The position numbers were made by a program, and so were the translations under genes. A stretch of DNA of 64,000 bases from Epiperipatus broadwayi (lineage: Eukaryota > Onychophora > Udeonychophora > Euonychophora > Peripatidae), in assembly GCA_028023455.1 (NCBI GenBank), contig JAQFVV010006504.1, positions 808,001 through 872,000 of the forward strand, written 5' to 3'. The notes under the pieces were generated by a model that was given only the letters and a program-made list of their open reading frames with translations, had not been told where the DNA came from and did not search any database. Positions 59,301 to 64,000 of the stretch are shown here, one piece after another; position 1 is the stretch's first letter; each line of letters begins with the position of its first letter.

Positions 59301-59624
59301 ATTAGTAAAAATTAGTCACATGTCACATGACTTATATAGCTTGCATTGCCAATATGTAATATATAAAAATAAATAAATAAGCTTGTTTAGAGCTATTAGC
59401 AGGCTCTTTATATATATATATATATATAAATTAAGGCATGGTGTCATTTCCATGTAAATTAACTTAAAATGTATTAACAGTGATGTTGCTTATGAAAATG
59501 TCAATCACCATTGAAATTCCCAAGGTTATATGAAATAATCCACATTTTAATTTATTTGGACTATAAATTCAAGAAAAATCTAAATTTAATATATATTATA
59601 TTTAATGTTTTCACGGTTGTATGA

Positions 59625-59980
59625 TGTAGATAAATTGTTATTTTTGGAAATAAACCATGTATTATTTTGCATTACAATCCGATATTTCAACAGACTAGCA
59701 ACCGCCATTATCAAGGTTAACTTAAAATATTAACTTAAAATTAATAGATGAAAAAACTGAGGGAAATAAACATTTTGATAAGCCTCCTATTGTGAATGCT
59801 GAACTATTTATTTCAAGTTGAATCTCATTTCTCATCTTGCACTGACTCACGTTATTGTTTGAGATCTAACGATTTTTCTTTCAAACATTAACCTTGATAA
59901 TGGCGGTTGCTAGTCCGTCAAAATATCGTATTGTAATGCAAAATAATACAGGTTTGTTTCCAAAAATAACAATATATCTA
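59625..59980. mobile_element. MITE-like element with ~95-bp inverted ends
   Basis: The left arm (59625-59727) and right arm (59888-59980) are reverse complements: ATTGTTATTTTTGGAAA, TATTATTTTGCATTACAAT, ACTAGCAACCGCCATTATCA. The middle ~160 bp has no open frame. No clear target duplication. Each arm carries a CpG-rich core phrase TGATAATGGCGGTTGCTAG followed by a (G/A)AAATATCG motif. Confidence 0.75.
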
Positions 59981-61196
59981 TATATATATGCATATTTAAA
60001 TCTCGAAAATTATAAACTTTTCGTAAAATATATTATCATATAAAACTTGTACTATACAAATTTTATATGATTATATGTATATTTAATAAATTTAATTTTG
60101 AAAAAAACTTAAAGAATTTATAATTTATAAAATATATTACAAATATTATATCAATGAAACATCTTACAAGATTTTCTGCTTATATTCAACATGCATTTTT
60201 AGAAGCATTAATTCATGTAATTAAACTTCACAAGCATTGTAAACTTCTTTATTCAATAGATCCTTAATAAGAATCCTAAAGATCACAGCAACAAATAAGT
60301 TTCTGATGAATGCTTTGTATTAAAGAGGAATTTCAAGCTACTTACATCCAAATATTAGCAGTGATTTCTAATTCTTATACTATCAAACTACTAACCTAAA
60401 ATTAAAAACCAACTTAGTTTTGAATTTGAGCCATTTCAGATTTTTTATTAACTTTATAAATGGCTCTCAAAAATTTAAATGCAAGTAGTCCACAATCTTC
60501 TCTGGAATGTGGATTACAGCTTTGATTATCACTATCCATTCATTATACCCAAACATACAGTAATTGACTTTAGAGTAAAGGGAATGAAGTACTAATTTTA
60601 TAAATATAATGCAAATGTTATGTCTCATAGTGTAGTGTACTGTATGCCAATGAGACCAAATCCAAATCTGCACCTATCTTAAAAATTATTTTAATTAGCA
60701 GAAAAATTATTAAGAAAAAAAGGAATATTTTAAAGCAGATTATTTCATAACTTGTAACTTACAAACAATGATTGTTGTTGGATATTATCTAACATTTCTA
60801 ATAAATATAATTGTCAGGATTGAACTGCTTCATCAAACTTTACCACAAGTGATCTAAATGACATAGTTTCCTTTATTTTTATTGTAAATATGAAAATCTA
60901 ATTTTTAATCTATTATTACAGTTTTTATATTACATATATTTGCGTTAATTTTTTTTTTTTAAAAAGCTAAGTTCTAACATTTATTTGTAAAAATAACTAG
61001 CATTTAAATAGCCCACTGCTGTGGTAAAGTCCCTTCATTAACCTTCAGAAATGAATGTTTTACCAATTTATCAATGATTTAATCACGGTGGATTTACATT
61101 TTTTCTTGATTTTATTTTTTAGCTAAAAATGGTTAGATACCTGTACAATATACTATGTATGCTCACGTATTTACTTTTATTAAAACAGACAAAACT
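59981..61196. other. AT-rich DNA, nothing recognised
   Basis: Includes at 60330-60380 a phrase resembling the family-C ribozyme block (TTTCAAGCTACTT then AGCAGTGATTT), too decayed to call. No open frame. Confidence 0.4.
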
Positions 61197-61290
61197 CACT
61201 ATATATTGCCACACACAGCAAGCTAGAGTAATCAATGGATGCTAAAAGTTTTGTGCATAAAATCTCCATCTAGTTCCTATTCATCCAATA

Positions 61291-61332
61291 TCCCCAGACT
61301 AGTTTCTGGCTTATGGCCTTCGTCAGTGAGGA
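61291..61332 (-). ncRNA. Hammerhead ribozyme, type I, intact (D4)
   Basis: Minus strand: helix I TCCTCA/TGGGGA (6 bp, one G-U), core CTGACGA, stem II GGC-CATAA-GCC flanked by an A-A, GAAAC, TA loop, GTC triplet. All conserved bases are present. Confidence 0.85.
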
Positions 61333-61577
61333 GCCTTGGATCTGAGAGCATTGAATCTAGATCTTAGGATCTAATACAACCCTCCAGCAAACACCTTTTA
61401 TCTCCATTTAACTACAAAACTATGAGTCCTAAACTGAAAACACCTTAGTGTTTTCAATCCAAGCCCATTAGCTTATATAGAAACTAGTCAGGGGATATTG
61501 GATGAGTAGGCACTAGATGGGGATTTTATGCACAAGCCTTCTGGCATCCATTAATTACCCTAGCTTGCTGTGTGTGG

Positions 61578-61648
<71 letters not shown>

Positions 61649-61962
61649 GTTTTTGCCTGCTTTAACAACAGTTATACACAAGCATAAGAGCTGGTCATGT
61701 GATGTTTATTGGCTTAACACCAATCCTGCCTAATAGGATAGTGGTGGCTATGGTTATTAAAGAACCAAAGACACCAAAATGTATGGGTGCTGAACTAGAT
61801 TCAGATCCATATGACTATATAAGCTAATGGACTTGGATTGAAAACATTAAGGTGTTTTCTGTTTAAAACTCATAGTTTTGTAGTTAAATGGAGATAAAAG
61901 GTGGTTGCTGGAGGGTTGCATTAGATCCTAAGATCTAGATGCAGTGCTCTCAGATCCAAGGC

Positions 61963-62004
61963 TTCTCACTGACGAAAGCCATAAGCCAGAAACTAGTCTG
62001 GAGA
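61963..62004 (+). ncRNA. Hammerhead ribozyme motif, core present (D6)
   Basis: CTGACGA at 61969-61975, GAAAC at 61989-61993, TA loop and GTC at 61996-61998. Stem II is reduced to two pairs and helix I has a mismatch, so activity is doubtful. Confidence 0.7.
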
Positions 62005-62160
62005 TATTGGATGAGTAGGCATTAGATGGGGATTTTATTCACAAGTCTTCTGGCATCCATTGATTAATTTAGCTTGCTATGTGTGGCAATATATATAGTG
62101 AGTTTTGCCTGTTTTAACAACAGTTATACACAAGCATAAGAGCTGGTCATGTGATATTTA

Positions 62161-64000
62161 TATTTACTTTTATATATACATATGACAGCAACAACTTTTA
62201 TGGGCAAATAATATAATACAGGTTTATATACAGATAAATCCGAAATCTGACTTTATATATATATAACCAAAAATTTTCATCTTAACAGATGGTGTTGTTT
62301 AGTTTTTATTTAATTTTGGAACAAAATTGACTCAGTTTGTTTCTATATATATTCTTTTTTATATACAGCCTAAAATTCTTAAATTTGACATTTTTTCATA
62401 AAAATAATTGATTTCTCTATGGTATCTTTCAGTTGCGTTATAGTGATTAAAGGTTCAAGATATTAGAACATTTTCCAACTTTAACAGCTGATTTTTTAAA
62501 TATATATTAAAAACTGTCTTGAAGAACACAATATTAATGATTTATACAGCTTAGCTAAAAAGGACGTTATAAAAACGTGTTTAACGTTAACAAAAAGTTT
62601 CACAAACTTGATTAAATAAGAAACAAAATATTTCTCAAATTTTTGTTGTTGATGATGATTATATTTGTCATATTTATTACAAAACAAAAAAATATGTAAT
62701 AATAATTTAATTTTATTTGTTAATTATTCTGTCTCAATATTAGTAAATTACATAATTTTAACAAAAATAGTTTATAGCCATATGATTTATACATATATAA
62801 TTTATGTCAAAATAGCCAAAACTTTATTGGCACTTAAAAAAAAGAGGTGTAATATTCTTAATTACTAAAATGTTTGGATAACATAAGAAAAATATGTAAG
62901 AATATCTGAGTTTTACAATTCTCAAATAATTGTCATTGTGAAAATTGAAATAGCAAGAACAATTGCAAAACAAAACATTTTCAAAACCATCGAATTAAAA
63001 TTATCAATTGTCTTATTTTTCAATTGCTATTTTTGTTGCTAAAACAGAGACTCTCAAAAAAATTCTGATGAAATGAAGACAATCATTTGATATTTAATAT
63101 GTTAAAGAAGTGCTTCTGACTTTTATGCTGACCATAGACTTTTTAGAAAAACCTAAAGCCAACATATATGTATTTTTAACAATAAGGAGACAGATAAATC
63201 TCCATATTTTAAAAGCATAGGGAAGAGACTCTACATTCTAGAAAAAGTTATCATTGAAGGGAAAGTGGAAAGTCACATCTCGTCATTTTACAATGCAAAG
63301 ATTGACCAGATTAGGCATACCATTATTCATGAGATTTATGAAATATTTCATGTGATTCAAACACCTTTTATTTACAGTTGAAATGGTGAATTTAAACAAA
63401 TAGAAAATTTAACAAGATTAAATTTAGTATAGAAAATTATAATACAATACTTTAGAAAAACACTTTTTATTTTGTTTGAAAAAACTATTTTCATATTTTT
63501 ATTTATCAAATCGTCACAATTTGATTTACAATAATTAAAACTGTTGCAGTCACCACATTGACATCAAGTATTTTAAATCAGCACATTAATGATTGTTATT
63601 ACTCATTTATTAAACTAGATATTATCTCTAGTCTAGATATAATTTTAATCCTCACTCCAGTGTTACTATATTTGGCTTTACATCACACATGGAATAATTC
63701 AATTTCATATCAACTTTTCAGTGTTTAATATGTTTTAAGATATAGTTAAATTATATATCACTCACTCTTTATCCATGTGTTTCAAGAATGTACAGTGGAG
63801 TGGAGATTTTAAGTATATTTTAATTTTATTTATATAAATAATATAATATGATTATATCGTTTTGGGAGAATTAAAAAATAGAAATTTGTTTCATTAAATT
63901 TCATTTCACAAAGAAAATGTAAGTGACAATAATTTGTTAAGAGAAGTTTTACTATTAATTAGTGTTACCATATTCACAGAAAATTTACAAAAATAACATA
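62161..64000. other. AT-rich DNA, nothing recognised
   Basis: No open frame above 67 codons, no match to the repeat families, and no recognisable element up to the end of the window. Confidence 0.5.

Larger units (their letters stand above)
61197..62160. repeat. Second family D array, with (AT)n expansion
   Basis: An inverted unit (61197-61480, CCCCAGACTAGTTTCTGGCT; CCTCCAGCAAACACC) is followed by direct units from 61481 and 61990 (period ~509 bp, lengthened by a ~64-bp (AT)n at 61580-61644). Shared blocks with the 53-kb array: CCAATCCTGCCTAATAGGAT, ACACCAAAATGTATGGGTGC and GATCCTAAGATCTAGATGCA. The unit edges repeat the AGCTTGCT.TGTGTGGCAATA phrase in inverted and direct forms. Confidence 0.85.

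Overview
The window reads as nuclear DNA of an animal, most likely an invertebrate with a large AT-rich genome. A+T is about three quarters or more by eye, there are long (AT)n tracts and a 130-bp (ATT)n tract, and the mobile elements are of animal type: an RTE-like non-LTR retrotransposon, Penelope-like elements (PLEs) with a GIY-YIG nuclease end, hAT and mariner-like relics, and repeats carrying hammerhead ribozymes. I cannot name the species. I found no convincing host protein-coding gene; every recognisable protein fragment belongs to a decayed transposable element.

Layout. 1-3.5 kb: AT-rich, nothing recognised. 3.5-8.6 kb: two direct copies of a ~2.1-kb repeat (family A, ends TGTAACGA/TCGTTACA, inserted in TA tracts). 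8.6-10.6 kb: a head-to-head palindrome of a PLE C-terminus. 10.6-15.3 kb: no gene. 15.3-18.8 kb: (ATT)n, two family-B repeats with hammerhead motifs, and an RTE scrap. 18.8-25.5 kb: no gene; short direct repeats and a tRNA-Ala-like/SINE-like sequence. 25.5-31.6 kb: three broken RTE copies, the last nearly full length. 31.9-33.0 kb: a PLE remnant inside a ~1.1-kb inverted-repeat unit. 36-41.5 kb: a mariner-like relic and two more family-A copies. 41.5-44.2 kb: a family-B copy abutting a 2.2-kb RTE copy. 44.6-46 kb: a 309-bp-arm inverted repeat and a hAT-type MITE. 47-50.2 kb: family E repeats, three family-B copies arranged as a foldback, and a hAT transposase fragment. 51.5-54 kb: a 400-bp tandem array (family C) fused to a larger inverted/tandem array (family D). 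56.4-58.5 kb: an inverted family-A copy. 58.5-59.3 kb: a family-B foldback. 59.6 kb: a MITE with ~100-bp inverted ends. 61.2-62.2 kb: a second family-D array. The rest is AT-rich DNA in which I see nothing.

Main point. Three repeat families (B, C, D), unlike each other in overall sequence, each contain a motif that folds as a type I hammerhead self-cleaving ribozyme with a very short stem III. The best copies are at 18044-18096 (+), 51601-51644 (-), 52002-52045 (-), 53832-53873 (+) and 61291-61332 (-). All keep CTGANGA, GAAA and an NUH cleavage triplet. Tandem ~400-bp units with minimal hammerheads match the known description of metazoan retrozymes and of PLE terminal repeats, and GIY-YIG PLE remnants lie in the same window. 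The idea that the PLEs could have mobilised these units is inference. Many copies show ribozyme decay by G-to-A or C-to-T at CpG in the CGAAA core.
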